DNA of 64,000 nt from Kofleriaceae bacterium (GCA_020633495.1 JACKDR010000001.1:124001-188000); one strand, 5' to 3'. Positions 1 through 10,375 are shown, numbered from the stretch's first letter. Numbers and translations: made by a program. The notes: generated by a model from the letters alone, not told the origin.

Positions 1-2
1 CG

Positions 3-2362
3 GCGCGCCGGCCGCTGATCATCGCGGTCGACGACCTCCAGTGGGGCGACGTCGACAGCGTCGGCTTCTTCCTCGAGCTGCTGCAGCTGCCGGCCCACGC
101 CGGCGTCTTGCTGATCGCGTGCCACCGCCGCGAGGACGCCGACGCCACGCCGCTGCGCGGGCCGCTGCGCGCGGCCGCCGCCGAGCTGGCGCGCCCGGAC
201 GTCGTCCGCGCCGTCGCGCTCGAGCCGCTGGCACCCGCCGAGGTCGCCACGCTGGTCCGCCGCCTCGCCGTCGTCGAGCTCGGCGACGACCAGCTCGCCG
301 CGCTGATCCGGGAGGCCGGCGGCAGCCCGCTGTTCGCCGGCGAGCTGGCGCGGGTCGGCGCCGCCGTGCTCGGCGGCGCCCGGCTCGACGAGCTCAGCGC
401 CGCCCGGGTCGCGACCCTGCCGGCGCCGGCGCGGGCGCTGCTCACGGCGATCGCCGTCGCGGGGACGTCGATCGACCTCGAGACCGCGAGCCGCGCCGCC
501 GCGGTCGCCGATCCCACCGCGGCCACCGCGCTCGACGTCGCGCGCCTGATCCGCGGGCGCGCCGCCGACGGCGGCCGCATCGTCGAGTGCTACCACGACC
601 GGATCCGCGAGACCGTGACCGCGCGGCTCGACGCCGGCGCGCGGGTCGGCGTCCACCGCGCCCTGGCCGACGCGCTCGAGGCCACCGGCGCCGCCGATCC
701 GCAGGCGCTGGTCGCGCACCGCCTCGGCGCCGGCGATCGCGCCGCCGCCGCCGGCCACGCCCGGGTCGCCGCCGCGCAGGCCCGCGACGCCCTCGCGTTC
801 CACCGCGCCGCCGACTACTACCGCCTGGCCCGCGAGCTCGGCGACGTCGACGCGGCCGAGGCACGACGCCTGCGCGCGCTCGAGGCCGACATGCTGGCGA
901 ACGCCGGCTCGCTGGCCGCCGCCGGCCGCGCCTACCTCGACGCCGCGCACGACGCCGCCGGCGACGACGCGATCGTGCGCCGCGCCCGCGCCGTCGAGGC
1001 CACGCTGCAGGCGGGCCACCTGGAGGCGGCGCTCGCGATGGCCCGCCCGCTGCGGCGCGGCCTGGGCCTGCGCCTGCCGCCGACCGGGTGGCGCGCGCTC
1101 GCCGAGGTCGTCGCGCGACGCGTGTGGCTGCGCGGCCGCGGCATGCGCTACACGCCGCGCCGCGCCGATCAGCTGCCGCCGCGCGCGCTGCTGCGCCACG
1201 ATCTGAGCTGGACCCTGGCGTCGGCGATGGCGATGTACGATCCGATCGTCGGCCGCGCCATGCAGCTGCGCTGCGCCCAGGACGCGCTGCGCCTCGGCGA
1301 GCCGGTCCGGGTGGCGCGGGCGCGGATGCTGCTCGCCGCCGCGCGGTCGTCGGACGGCGCCCACACCTGGCCCGAGATCAAGGCGACCCTCGGCGAGCTC
1401 GAGCCGCTGATCGCGGTGGCCGGCACCGGCTACCTGCGGGGCCTGCTGCACACCACCCACGCCGTCGCGGCCAACACCGTCGCGCGCTGGGATCTCGGCG
1501 TCGAGCACGCGGCCCGCGCCGAGCAGCTCCTCGACGGCGTCCCCGAGGGCGCGTGGGCGGCGGCGATCTCGCGGTCGTTCCACGCCAACGCGCTGGCGAT
1601 GCTGGGCCGGCTCCGCGACCTCGGCGCCTACCTGCAGCAGGAGCTCCACGACGCCGAGTGGCGGGGCGACCGGGTGTCGCCGTGGATGCTGCGCACCCAG
1701 CGCGGCAACGTCCACTGGCTGGCGATCGACCAGCCGGCCGAGGCGCGCCGCCAGTACGCGCTGGATCCCGAGCCCGCCGCGGGGCGCAGCGAGCTGCCGC
1801 TCGCGCACCACTACAAGGTCCTGGGCGTCACCGCGAGCCACCTCTACGAGGACGACGCGGCGGCGGCGTGGCGCAGCGTCGACGCCAGCTGGCGGCGCAT
1901 GTCGCGCTCGCTGATGGTCCACATCCAGGTGTTCGTGATCGACATGCAGACGCTGCGCGCGCGCGCCCCTCGCCGCCGCGGCCGCCGGCGCTGCGGGCGT
2001 GACGCCGGCGCGGGCGCGGGCGATCGTCGCCGAGGCGATCGCCGCGCTGACCCGCGCCCGCGCGCCGCTGGCCGACGCCTGGAGCGCCGCGCTGCGCGGC
2101 AACCTGGCCCAGCTCGACGGCGAGCGCGCCGGCGCCGCGACCTGGCTGCAGACCGCCGCCGCCGGGTTCGCCCGCCGCGCTCGGGCTCGAGCTGCCGGCG
2201 CGCGCCGCGCGGCTGCACGCCGGCGTGCTGCGCACCGACCGCGCCGGCGACGCCCTGCGCGACGCCGCGCTCGCCGCGCTGCGCGCCGAGGACGTGCGCC
2301 GGCCGATCCGGCTCGCCGCGGTGTTCTCGCCGCTGATCCTGCGCGACGTCGCGCGCGGCTAG
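3..2362 (+). CDS. AAA ATPase/TPR regulator, C-terminal part (5' end outside window; two apparent frameshifts)
   Basis: The reading frame is open from base 3 and begins inside an ATPase domain: a Walker B-like LIIAVDDLQWGD at the very start is typical of the AAA_16 module found downstream of Ser/Thr kinase domains in large myxobacterial regulators. The rest is helical, Ala/Leu-rich and TPR-like. The start and any kinase domain lie upstream of the window. Clean coding in frame 3 runs to about base 1960, resumes in frame 1 (AIVAEAIAAL) and switches again near 2175 to frame 2, ending LRDVARG at the TAG at 2360-2362. Two indels in GC-rich runs explain this, so sequencing error or recent decay are both possible. 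It converges on the next gene with only 7 nt between stops. A signalling role is inferred from the domain family; no target can be named. Confidence 0.7.
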
Positions 2363-2369
2363 CGCGCGC

Positions 2370-3464
2370 TCAGCGCGGCGGGCCGCCGTCCTTGTCGAAG
2401 TCCCACGGGAACGCCAGCAGGTCGCACGGGCCGCCGTTCTGGACCTCGCCGTCGCTGGCGACGCCGAGCTCGGCGCCGGTGCCGGCGGCGACGTCGCCGT
2501 CCCAGGCCAGGTCGGTCTTGGCCTGCAGCGCGACCACGCACATCTCCTGATCGCCGATGCCCCAGCCGACCTCGGCGTCGCGCGGGTTCTCGAAGCCGCA
2601 GGTGAAGCGTAGGCCCTGGGCGCCGGCGGCGGCGAGGTCGACCGGCGGATCGAGCGCGACGCCGAAGTTGTCGCCGTAGCCGTCGTGGTGCATCAGCACC
2701 TCGCCGTCGCGCGGGCCGCCGGCGATCTCGAGCTGGGTGTAGACGCCGAGCGCGTGGTAGTGCGACAGCACGTAGTGCAGCTCGTACTGCAGCGGCCGGT
2801 GCAGGGTGTCCTGGTAGGCCTGGTCGAACAGGCACTCGGTGGTGAACGACGACGCGCCGCTGGGGGCGAGGTGGAGGTCGTGGTACTGGATGCGCCCGGG
2901 CGCCATCTTGGCCTGGACCTGGTCGGGCGGGATCGTGTGCAGCGCGACGTGCATGGTCGTGTGGACCGGCTGGGTCGACACGTTGAGCAGGTGGCTGGAG
3001 CCGATGACGCGGCTGTACGGCGGGATGCGGATCGCGCTGCCCGGCGGCAGCTCCTGGTGCTCCTCCTGCGACTGGGTGCTGAGCGCGAACAGGTAGCCGC
3101 CCAGGATCGCCGCGGTCAGCTCGCCGAACCCGGCCTCGCTGCACGACCACGTGCCGTCGGGCTGGTCGAACTGATCGTCGGGGACGAAGAACCAGTTGGC
3201 GTGGTGGTAGCCACCGCCGTTGGTCTCGGTGACCCCGGTGACCCACAGCTCGGTGGGGTTGTTCAGGGTCCAGCTCTGGCAGGTGTCCTCGTCCTCGACC
3301 CCGGCGCCGACGTCGATCGTCGAGACGTCGCGCTCGAGCGTGCACGCCGTGGCGCTGGGGTCACAGCTGGGCTCGGGGTCGGCGCCGCAGCCGGTCGTGA
3401 CCGCGCCGGTGGCGGCGGTGGTGACGGCGAGCAGCAGGGTCGAGAGCGTCGTCGCGGGCCTCAT
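2370..3464 (-). CDS. Copper type II ascorbate-dependent monooxygenase-like lipoprotein (PHM/DBH fold)
   Basis: 364 residues. A signal peptide ends in a lipobox (VTTGC, Cys26), so it is probably membrane-anchored outside the cytoplasm. All six copper ligands of peptidylglycine alpha-hydroxylating monooxygenase have counterparts at similar spacing: His87-His88 (GYHHANW), His158 (SSH), His235-x-His237 (HYHALG) and Met308 (QEMC). In PHM the corresponding residues are His107/108, His172, His242/244 and Met314, so the spacings of about 70 are kept. Known family members hydroxylate a C-H bond using O2, ascorbate and two coppers; the substrate here is unknown. A TATCCT hexamer sits 10 nt upstream of the ATG and no Shine-Dalgarno is visible. 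It is transcribed divergently from the small membrane protein at 3523. The family call is strong, the activity inferred. Confidence 0.72.
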   Translation of the reverse strand: MRPATTLSTLLLAVTTAATGAVTTGCGADPEPSCDPSATACTLERDVSTIDVGAGVEDEDTCQSWTLNNPTELWVTGVTETNGGGYHHANWFFVPDDQFDQPDGTWSCSEAGFGELTAAILGGYLFALSTQSQEEHQELPPGSAIRIPPYSRVIGSSHLLNVSTQPVHTTMHVALHTIPPDQVQAKMAPGRIQYHDLHLAPSGASSFTTECLFDQAYQDTLHRPLQYELHYVLSHYHALGVYTQLEIAGGPRDGEVLMHHDGYGDNFGVALDPPVDLAAAGAQGLRFTCGFENPRDAEVGWGIGDQEMCVVALQAKTDLAWDGDVAAGTGAELGVASDGEVQNGGPCDLLAFPWDFDKDGGPPR

Positions 3465-3522
3465 CGTGCCGGCCAGGATACCCCAGGGCCCGCGGCGGAT
3501 CGGCGCCTATGTATGATGGGGC

Positions 3523-4134
3523 ATGGTGAGGACCCGGACCGTGTGGCAGAAGGCCGGGCGCTTCTTCAGCGCCGTCGTCGTGCTGTGCTTCTTCCTGCCG
3601 TTCTTCGGCATCTCGTGCGAGGGCGTCGAGCTGGTCACGATCTCCGGCGCCGACATGGTCGGCGGCTGCAAGCCGGGCGGCGCGATCAACGATCTCGCCG
3701 AGGAGGGCAAGGGCCAGATCCAGGGCGGCTCGATCGACGCCAAGATCCCGCCGGTGGATCGCGAGCCGCTGGCGATCGCGGCGATGGCGCTGGCGGTGAT
3801 CGCGTTCGCGCTGGCGTGGAGCCGGGCCCGCCACGCGCTGCTGGGGACGGCCCTGGTCGCGGTGGTGGCGCTCGGCCTGCTGATGACCCTGTTCGTGCGC
3901 GAGCGCGCCAAGATGAAGCGCGAGGCGTCGACCTACGGCGACGCCGGCGGCAAGAACGAGGTCATGGGCGAGAAGGTCGAGGTCGACGCCGGGTCGCGCT
4001 ACGGCCTGTGGCTGACCTGCGCCGGCCTGCTGGGGATCGCGGTGGTGACCGGGATGGCGTGGCGCGAGCCGGCGCTGCCGGATCCGCCGCCGCCGCCGCC
4101 CGACTGGGTGCCGCCGCCGCCGCCACCGGCGTGA
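3523..4134 (+). CDS. Small multi-pass membrane protein of unknown function
   Basis: 203 residues. Hydrophobic segments lie near residues 12-30, 85-100, 104-122 and 162-180, giving about four membrane helices. A soluble loop of about 50 residues with two Cys (SCEGVE and GGCKPG) lies between the first and second helix, and the C-terminus is a proline-rich tail (DPPPPPPDW, VPPPPPPA). I recognise no catalytic motif. The ATG at 3523 is preceded by TATGAT at 3512-3517 and no ribosome-binding site, fitting the short-leader pattern seen at other genes here. Neighbours are unrelated, so context gives no function. Confidence 0.75.
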   Translation: MVRTRTVWQKAGRFFSAVVVLCFFLPFFGISCEGVELVTISGADMVGGCKPGGAINDLAEEGKGQIQGGSIDAKIPPVDREPLAIAAMALAVIAFALAWSRARHALLGTALVAVVALGLLMTLFVRERAKMKREASTYGDAGGKNEVMGEKVEVDAGSRYGLWLTCAGLLGIAVVTGMAWREPALPDPPPPPPDWVPPPPPPA

Positions 4135-4196
4135 CCGGCGCGAGCCGCGGCGCGGCGCCCTGTGGCGACGCGCACGACCTGCTAGGGTGGCCCGCC

Positions 4197-5612
4197 GTGC
4201 CGCCGTCGCCCCGCTACCGCCCCGATCCTCGCCACCCGAGCCTGGGCGACGAGGTCTTCGACGTCGTCACCGCGGCGCGGTTCCCGACCCTGACCCTGCG
4301 CTACCGCAACCAGCGCTGGGCGGCGCGGGTCGGCCTCGACACCCTCACCGACGACGAGTGGCAGGCCCACTTCGGCCGCTTCGAGCCGCTGCCCGACAAC
4401 CTGGCCGCGCCGCTGGCGCTGCGCTACCACGGCCACCAGTTCCGCACCTACAACCCGGCGCTGGGCGACGGCCGCGGCTTCCTGTTCGCGCAGCTCCGCG
4501 ATGACGACGACCGCCTGCTCGACCTCGCGACCAAGGGCAGCGGCCAGACCCCGTGGTCGCGCGGCGGCGACGGCCGGCTCACCCTCAAGGGCGGCGTCCG
4601 CGAGGTCCTCGCCACCGAGCTGCTCGAGGCGCTCGGCGTGCCGACCTCGAAGACCTTCAGCCTGTTCGAGACCGGCGAGGCGCTGCGCCGCAACGACGAG
4701 CCGTCGCCGACCCGCGCCAGCGTGCTGGTCCGCCTCGGCCACTCCCACGTCCGCTTCGGCAGCTTCCAGCGCCTCGCCTACCTCGGCGACCGCCGGACCC
4801 TGCGCGCGCTGGTCGGCTACGCGCTGGCGCACTACGCCCCCGAGCTGTGCCACCTCGACGACGGCGACGCCGCGCCGGCGCTGCTGCGCCTGGTGATCGC
4901 GCGCTCGGCGCGGCTGTGCGCGGCGTGGATGGCGGCGGGCTTCGTCCACGGCGTCCTCAACACCGACAACCTCAACGTCACCGGCGAGTCGTTCGACTAC
5001 GGCCCGTACCGGCTGCTGCCGGTGCTCGACCCCGGCTTCACCGCGGCCTACTTCGACCACGGCGGCCTGTACGCGTACGGCGCCCAGCCCGAGGCGGTGC
5101 GCTGGGCCCTCGAGCAGCTCGCCGGCGCGCTCGAGGTGCTGGCGCCCGACCGCGACCTCGGCCGGCTGGTCGCCGGCTTCGAGCCGGCCTACCAGCGCGC
5201 GCTCGACGCCGCGGTGATCGCGCGCCTCGGCCTGGCGTCGCGCGGCGCCCTGCCCGACCGGCTGCTGCGCACCGGCGTGCTGCAGCTCGTGCACGACAGC
5301 CAGCTGCCGTTCGAGCGCCTGTTCTTCGACGGCTATGGCGGCGCCGCCGCGGCGGCGCGGCTGGCCCGCAGTCCGGAGGCGAGCGCGTACCGGGGCCGCG
5401 CCGCCCGCGCCGTGCTCGACGAGCTGACGGCCTTCGCGCCGCGCCCGACCGCGCGCCTCGATCACCCGTACTTCGCCGACGCCGCGCCGTGCACGCTGCT
5501 GATCGACGAGCTCGAGGCGCTGTGGGCGCCGATCGCGACCCGCGACGACTGGGCGCCGCTCGAGGCCAAGCTGGTCGCGATCCGCCGCATGGGCGACGCG
5601 CTCGCCGGCTGA
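4197..5612 (+). CDS. selO: SelO/YdiU-family protein (pseudokinase AMPylase), divergent C-terminus
   Basis: 471 residues from a GTG start, close to the roughly 480 of E. coli SelO. SelO proteins have a protein kinase fold with inverted ATP binding and transfer AMP to Ser/Thr/Tyr of target proteins in the redox stress response. Landmarks are RYHGHQFRTYNP, KGSGQTPWSRGGDGR (nucleotide-binding), GGVREVLATE and HGVLNTDNLNVTGESFDYGP with the catalytic Asn/Asp and metal-binding Asp. The C-terminal third lacks the conserved NPxxxxRN helix and the terminal Cys (Sec in animals) of classical SelO, so this is a divergent clade. GTG at 4197 was chosen because the family N-terminus begins there; TAGGGT lies at 4183-4188. 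It converges on recQ. Confidence 0.85.
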   Translation: MPPSPRYRPDPRHPSLGDEVFDVVTAARFPTLTLRYRNQRWAARVGLDTLTDDEWQAHFGRFEPLPDNLAAPLALRYHGHQFRTYNPALGDGRGFLFAQLRDDDDRLLDLATKGSGQTPWSRGGDGRLTLKGGVREVLATELLEALGVPTSKTFSLFETGEALRRNDEPSPTRASVLVRLGHSHVRFGSFQRLAYLGDRRTLRALVGYALAHYAPELCHLDDGDAAPALLRLVIARSARLCAAWMAAGFVHGVLNTDNLNVTGESFDYGPYRLLPVLDPGFTAAYFDHGGLYAYGAQPEAVRWALEQLAGALEVLAPDRDLGRLVAGFEPAYQRALDAAVIARLGLASRGALPDRLLRTGVLQLVHDSQLPFERLFFDGYGGAAAAARLARSPEASAYRGRAARAVLDELTAFAPRPTARLDHPYFADAAPCTLLIDELEALWAPIATRDDWAPLEAKLVAIRRMGDALAG

Positions 5613-5636
5613 TCGCCGGGCGCGCGCCCGGTCGCG

Positions 5637-7546
5637 TCACGCCCGCGCGTCGGCGCCGCCGTGGCGACGCACGAGCGCGAGGATGTCGTCGCCGAAGCGC
5701 TCGATCTTGGCCGGGCCGAGCCCGGGGATCCGCGCCAGGGCCTCACGGGTCGCCGGCCGCAGCCGGTCGATCGCGGTGATGACGCGCTGCTGGAACACCA
5801 TGTACGACTTCCACTGCAGCTTGCGCGCCATGGTCCGGCGGTAGCGATCGAGCTCGCGCGCGACGTCGCTGGTGCGGGCCCGCGCGCCACGCGCGCGGTG
5901 CGGGGCGCGCGCGCCGCGCCGACCGCGCCGACGCCGCGGGCCTCGGCGGCGCGGGCGTCCTCGGCGCGGACCGGCTTGCCGGCCAGCCACACCGTCGGGT
6001 ACTTGCGGCCGCGGCGCTCGAGGCGGCGCGCCGCGATCAGCGCCTCGATGGTCGCGACGATCGCGGCCTCGTCGTGATCGCGCAGCCGGCCGTACTCGGG
6101 CAGCTGCAGCAGGCCGCCCTGCGACAGCGACTTGGCGCGGCTGCCGCGCAGCGCCCGCGCCAGGTTGCCCTTGCCCACCGGCCGGCGCAGGCGGCCGACC
6201 GCGTCGAGGATGATCTGCCGGACGTCGTCGCCCAGCGGCGCCGCGGCGACGGCCGCCGCCGGCGCCTCGAGCGCGTCGGCGAGGACGTCGGGCTCGGCGC
6301 AGGCGTCGCACCGGCCGCACGCGGCGTGGTCGTCGCGGCCGGTGAAGTGCGCGCACAAGAGGACCTGGCGGCACCGCGTGGCCCGGGCGTAGCGCTCGAC
6401 CGCGGCCAGCGCGTCCTCGGTGCGCTGCGCGACCGCGGCGCTGGTCGACTTGCCGCTCTGCAAGCGACGCTGGGTCATCAGATCGCCGGGCCCGAACAGC
6501 AGCAGGCACGCGGCCGGATCGCCGTCGCGGCCGGCGCGCCCGGCCTCCTGGTAGTAGGCCTCGAGGCTGCCCGGGGTCTGGAAGTGGACGATCAGGCGCA
6601 CGTCGCCGTGGTCGATGCCCATGCCGAACGCGTTGGTCGCGACCAGCACCCGGGTCCGGCCCATCGCGAACGCGGTGTGGGCGCGCTCGCGGGCCAGCGC
6701 GGTGCGGCCGGCGTGGTAGTAGCCGACCGCGAACCCGGCCGACTTGAGCGCGTCGGCCACCAGCTCGGTCTTCTTGCGGGTGCTGCAGTAGATGATGGCG
6801 CGGCCGGCGCCGGCCCCGGCGCGGGCCCGCAGCCCGGCCTGCTCGCACGCCGCGATCACCGCCGCGATCCGGGCGCTGTCGGCGCCGAGGTGGCGGACCG
6901 CGAAGCGCAGGTTGGGCCGCGCGAAGTCGCCGCGCACGATCGTCGGCGCCCGCAGCCGCAGCGACGCGACGATCTCGTCCATGACCCGCGGCGTCGCGGT
7001 GGCGGTCAGCGCGATCGTCGGGACGTCGACGACGTCGCGCAGCTCGTGCAGCCGCAGGTACTCGGGCCGGAAGTCGTGGCCCCACTGGCTCAGGCAGTGG
7101 GCCTCGTCGATCGCCAGCAGCGCGATCGGCACCCGGGTCAGCATGCGCTGGAAGCTGGCCAGCGCGGCGCGCTCCGGCGACACGTAGAGCAGCGCCAGCT
7201 CGCCGGCGAGGAACCGCGCGATCACGGCGCGCTGCTCGTCGTCGTCCTGGTGGCTGTGGATCGCCGCGGCGGCGACGCCGCGGCCGCACAGCGCCGCGAC
7301 CTGGTCGTTCATCAGCGCGATCAGTGGCGACACGACGATCGTCGTGCCGCGCCCGGCGGCGAACGCGGTCACCGCCGGGACCTGGAAGCACAGCGACTTG
7401 CCGGCGCCGGTCGGCAGCAGCACCGCGGCGTCGCCGCCGGCCAGCACGGCGTCGACCGCGGCGCCCTGGCCGGGCCGGAAGTCGGCGTGGCCGAAGGTGT
7501 CGCGCAGGGTGCGCCGCGCGTCGACCGCCGGGACGACCTCGATCAT
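5637..7546 (-). CDS. recQ: ATP-dependent DNA helicase RecQ (one frameshift near the HRDC domain)
   Basis: Superfamily 2 3'-5' helicase for recombination and replication-fork repair. In order: Walker A PTGAGKS, motif Ia SPLIALMNDQ, the DEAH box (IDEAHCLSQWGHDFRPEY), SAT-like ALTATATP, motif V FGMGIDHGDVR, motif VI QEAGRAGRDGDP, a four-Cys zinc site ending CGRCDAC, a winged helix, then an HRDC domain (ARIPGLGPAKIERFGDDIL). The helicase and HRDC parts are in different frames; the switch lies at about 5875-5915 in a run of GC dinucleotides, so the joined gene ends at the TGA at 5637-5639. If real, the shift would replace HRDC with unrelated sequence. TAGCAA lies 6 nt upstream of the ATG. Confidence 0.88.
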
Positions 7547-7615
7547 CGTGTCTTGCTAGCACGAGGGGCCGACAGCTCCCGCGGCGGTCGCGGCGCGGCG
7601 TGCTAGCGTCCCGCC

Positions 7616-8371
7616 ATGGGAGCCGATCTGATCGGGTGGCGTCCGTGTCCGCTGCAGGCCGAGCTCGATCCGGCCGGGTTTCTCGGCAAGCTCAAGCTAC
7701 GGGCCTACCGGGGCGCGATCGAGGCCCAGGTGCCGCCCGAGGGCCGCGCCGCGGTCAAGCTGACCGTCGAGGTCACGGGTCGGCCGCCGCGGCAGCTCTC
7801 CTACCCGCAGATCGTCGACGAGCTCGACGCCTTCGAGCGCGGCATCCCCGAGTGCGCGACCTGCCCGCTGGCCGGCGGCCGCCCGCTCGGCTGCTACCAC
7901 TACGTCACCTACCCCGTCGACGAGGCCGCCGAGGAGCTGCTGTTCGCCTTCTTCACCCAGGCGTCGCAGGTCGAGACCCGCGACTCGATCTCCGACCAGC
8001 TCTACCGCGACCTGGTGTCGAAGGTGCCGTCGTCGGGCACCGGCTGGCACACCAGGCGCGGCCCGGGGTCGCGCACCGCGCCCAGCCTGGCGGTGCGGGC
8101 CCACCCGCTGCGCCACCAGTGGGGCCGCATGTTCGCCCGCAAGAAGGTCGACAGCGCCCAGCTGCTCAAGGCGCTGTTCATCTCGCTGGGCTCGCTGCCC
8201 CTGGTCGCCGCGTACGCGCGGTTCTGGACCGAGTTCGTCGCGTTCGCGACCGCGCGCGGCGCGTCCGCCGAGACCTCGCGCACGCTCGGCGAGCTGTTCG
8301 CGCTGCAGCCGATGATGCTGCAGCTGGTCGCGCTCGCGCCCGACGGCGCGCAGCTAATCGCCGACGCGTAG
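7616..8371 (+). CDS. Conserved-looking protein of unknown function with a CxxC/C motif
   Basis: 251 residues, soluble, no signal peptide. The most distinctive feature is a Cys cluster at about residues 81-97 (ECATCPLAGGRPLGCYHY) that could bind zinc or an Fe-S cluster. It sits between an N-terminal alpha/beta region and a helical C-terminal half containing ARKKVDSAQLLKALF. I do not recognise the family. The start is supported by TAGCGT at 7604-7609, 6 nt before the ATG. The gene converges on the GH9 lipoprotein with 10 nt between the stops and is divergent from recQ, which suggests nothing about its role. Confidence 0.7.
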   Translation: MGADLIGWRPCPLQAELDPAGFLGKLKLRAYRGAIEAQVPPEGRAAVKLTVEVTGRPPRQLSYPQIVDELDAFERGIPECATCPLAGGRPLGCYHYVTYPVDEAAEELLFAFFTQASQVETRDSISDQLYRDLVSKVPSSGTGWHTRRGPGSRTAPSLAVRAHPLRHQWGRMFARKKVDSAQLLKALFISLGSLPLVAAYARFWTEFVAFATARGASAETSRTLGELFALQPMMLQLVALAPDGAQLIADA

Positions 8372-8381
8372 CGGCGGTGGC

Positions 8382-10337
8382 TCAGCGGCTCATGAAGAAC
8401 GACGCCAGGAGCACGAACGGGCCCTGGTAGCTGTCGCTGGGCTCGGTGATCTCCCACGACGACGCCTGGCAGGTCGCGCCGTCCCAGTCGCAGCCGACCG
8501 AGAAGTCGCGGTACGCGTACGCGGGGTAGGTCCGGCTCGGCAGCTCGTAGCCGCCGCTGTAGTAGAAGTTGGGCCCGCCGGGGACGATGCCCGGCGCCGG
8601 GCCGTCGGTCGACGTCTGATCGTCGCCGGTGAAGTACGGGTACAGCGGCTCGTCGACGCCGGCCGGCTTGCCGTCGTAGCTGGCGTTGCCGTGGTCGCCG
8701 TCGGCGCCGGTGTAGCTGAACCACGCGTGGTAGATGTGGAACGACGAGTGCTCGCCGCCGTACGCGGCCATGTTGGTCAGGTAGACCATCGACAGCGGGT
8801 TGGCGCCGAGCATGTAGTGGAGGTGGCGCTCCGCGAGGTCGACGACGTCGGCCTCGGCGTGGCCGCCGAGGATGCCGAAGTGGGCCGCCATCATCAGGTT
8901 GGCGCCGTACATGCTCTGGGCCCGGTTCGAGCCCCAGCTCCAGTCCCAGCCGTTGCCGGGGCCGCCGAACATGCCGCCGTAGGCGCCGGCCTCGGCGAAG
9001 GCGCCGTCGACGATGACGGCGGCGACGCCGGTCTCGATCGCGGTGGTGACCGCGGCGTCGCCGCCGGCGGCCATCAGGTAGTGCCAGGCGCCGGCGGCGA
9101 TCACGCCCTCACCGGGGGTCGCGCCGCCGAGCTGGCCGTCCCAGGTCGACCACGCGAAGCCCTCGGCGACGGTGCGCGCGGTCGCGATCGTCGGGTCGAG
9201 GCGCAGCATCGCGGCGGCGGCGGCGGCGCGGAGCCGGCGCTCGCCGGCGTTGCCCGGGCTCGCGGCGGCCAGCCAGGTCCAGCCGGCGCGCGCCGCGGCG
9301 CCGTAGCGCGCGGCCGCGACGTCGTCGATGCCGGCGTACACCACCGCGGCGTGGGCCAGGCACAGCACGGCGTTGCCGGTGGCCTCGGCGATCGTCGTGC
9401 CGCCGCCGGACCAGCCGTCGCCCGACGGCGCGGTGGCGTCGAAGTAGACCCGGCCCTCGTCGGAGGCGCTCGGCGGCGACACCACGGTGCCGTCGCGGCC
9501 CTTGACCGAGGTCATGAAGTGGCCGTCGGGGCGCTGCATGCGGACGTAGAAGTCGAGCTCCCAGCCGATCTCGTCGAGCAGATCGGGGACGCCGTTGCCG
9601 CTCTCGGGCAGGTCGAGCTGATCGTCGGTCCACGCCCCGGGGTTGAGCTCGTACGCGAACAGCAGCTCGGGGACGCCTCGCCCCCACAGCGTCTTCTGGT
9701 AGTCGCCGGCGTCGTGCCAGCCGCCGTGGACGTCGAGCGCGCCGTGGTCGGCCGAGCCGGGCCCGGCCGGCGCGGCGTCGTCGCCGGCGTGGCAGCGGCC
9801 GTCGACCCAGCTGGCGCCGCGGCCCGGCGCCGGGCCCAGCGCGTCGCCGGCGAACGGCAGCGCCTTGTCGTGGTTGCAGCGCTGGAAGTAGTAGCTCTTG
9901 GCCGCGGCCAGGCCGGCGAGGTCGAACGCGCGCTCGCCGATGGTGAACCGGTACGAGCGGACGTCGTCGTCGGGCAGGTACAGGTAGTAGTCGGCGGCCG
10001 CGGTGACCTCGGAGAAGTCGACGGTGGCGACCTGATCGCCGGAGTCCTCGTCGGTGGTCAGCCCGCTGGCGGTGAAGGTCGCGACCGTGACGCCGTCGGC
10101 GGCGCGCCGCAGCTCGACGGTGGCGCCGGCGTGGCCGAGCAGGACCGCGACCTTGCGATCACCGGGGCGCCAGCCGAAATGATCGACGCGGAGGTCGGCG
10201 CTGATCGCGCCGGCCGGCGGCACCTCGTTGGCGTCGGGCGTCGCCGGCGCGGCGTCGACGACGTCGTCGTCCCCGGAGCCGCCGCCCCCGCCGCAGCCGA
10301 CCAGCAAGACCAGAGCGAGCGCCGCACGTCGGGACAT
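8382..10337 (-). CDS. Glycoside hydrolase family 9 lipoprotein (endoglucanase-like)
   Basis: 651 residues. A lipoprotein signal (ALALVLLVGC, Cys15) is followed by a Gly/Asp linker, an Ig-like CelD_N domain (about 43-135) and a GH9 (alpha/alpha)6 barrel to the C-terminus. The catalytic-base motif HDAGDYQK is at 208-215, and the C-terminal motif with the likely acid Glu633 (EPSDSYQGP) precedes the end. GANPLSMVYLTN matches the family GxNPxxxSY region. GH9 enzymes hydrolyse beta-1,4-glucans or related oligosaccharides; the lipid anchor places it at the cell surface or periplasm, consistent with polysaccharide scavenging. An alternative ATG 12 nt upstream (10349) is possible. It is the last gene of a same-strand run, 38 nt after the pseudouridine synthase stop. 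Confidence 0.88.
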   Translation of the reverse strand: MSRRAALALVLLVGCGGGGGSGDDDVVDAAPATPDANEVPPAGAISADLRVDHFGWRPGDRKVAVLLGHAGATVELRRAADGVTVATFTASGLTTDEDSGDQVATVDFSEVTAAADYYLYLPDDDVRSYRFTIGERAFDLAGLAAAKSYYFQRCNHDKALPFAGDALGPAPGRGASWVDGRCHAGDDAAPAGPGSADHGALDVHGGWHDAGDYQKTLWGRGVPELLFAYELNPGAWTDDQLDLPESGNGVPDLLDEIGWELDFYVRMQRPDGHFMTSVKGRDGTVVSPPSASDEGRVYFDATAPSGDGWSGGGTTIAEATGNAVLCLAHAAVVYAGIDDVAAARYGAAARAGWTWLAAASPGNAGERRLRAAAAAAMLRLDPTIATARTVAEGFAWSTWDGQLGGATPGEGVIAAGAWHYLMAAGGDAAVTTAIETGVAAVIVDGAFAEAGAYGGMFGGPGNGWDWSWGSNRAQSMYGANLMMAAHFGILGGHAEADVVDLAERHLHYMLGANPLSMVYLTNMAAYGGEHSSFHIYHAWFSYTGADGDHGNASYDGKPAGVDEPLYPYFTGDDQTSTDGPAPGIVPGGPNFYYSGGYELPSRTYPAYAYRDFSVGCDWDGATCQASSWEITEPSDSYQGPFVLLASFFMSR

Positions 10338-10375
10338 GCGCGGGAGCATCGCACGCGGCCGCGCCGCGGCGGCGA

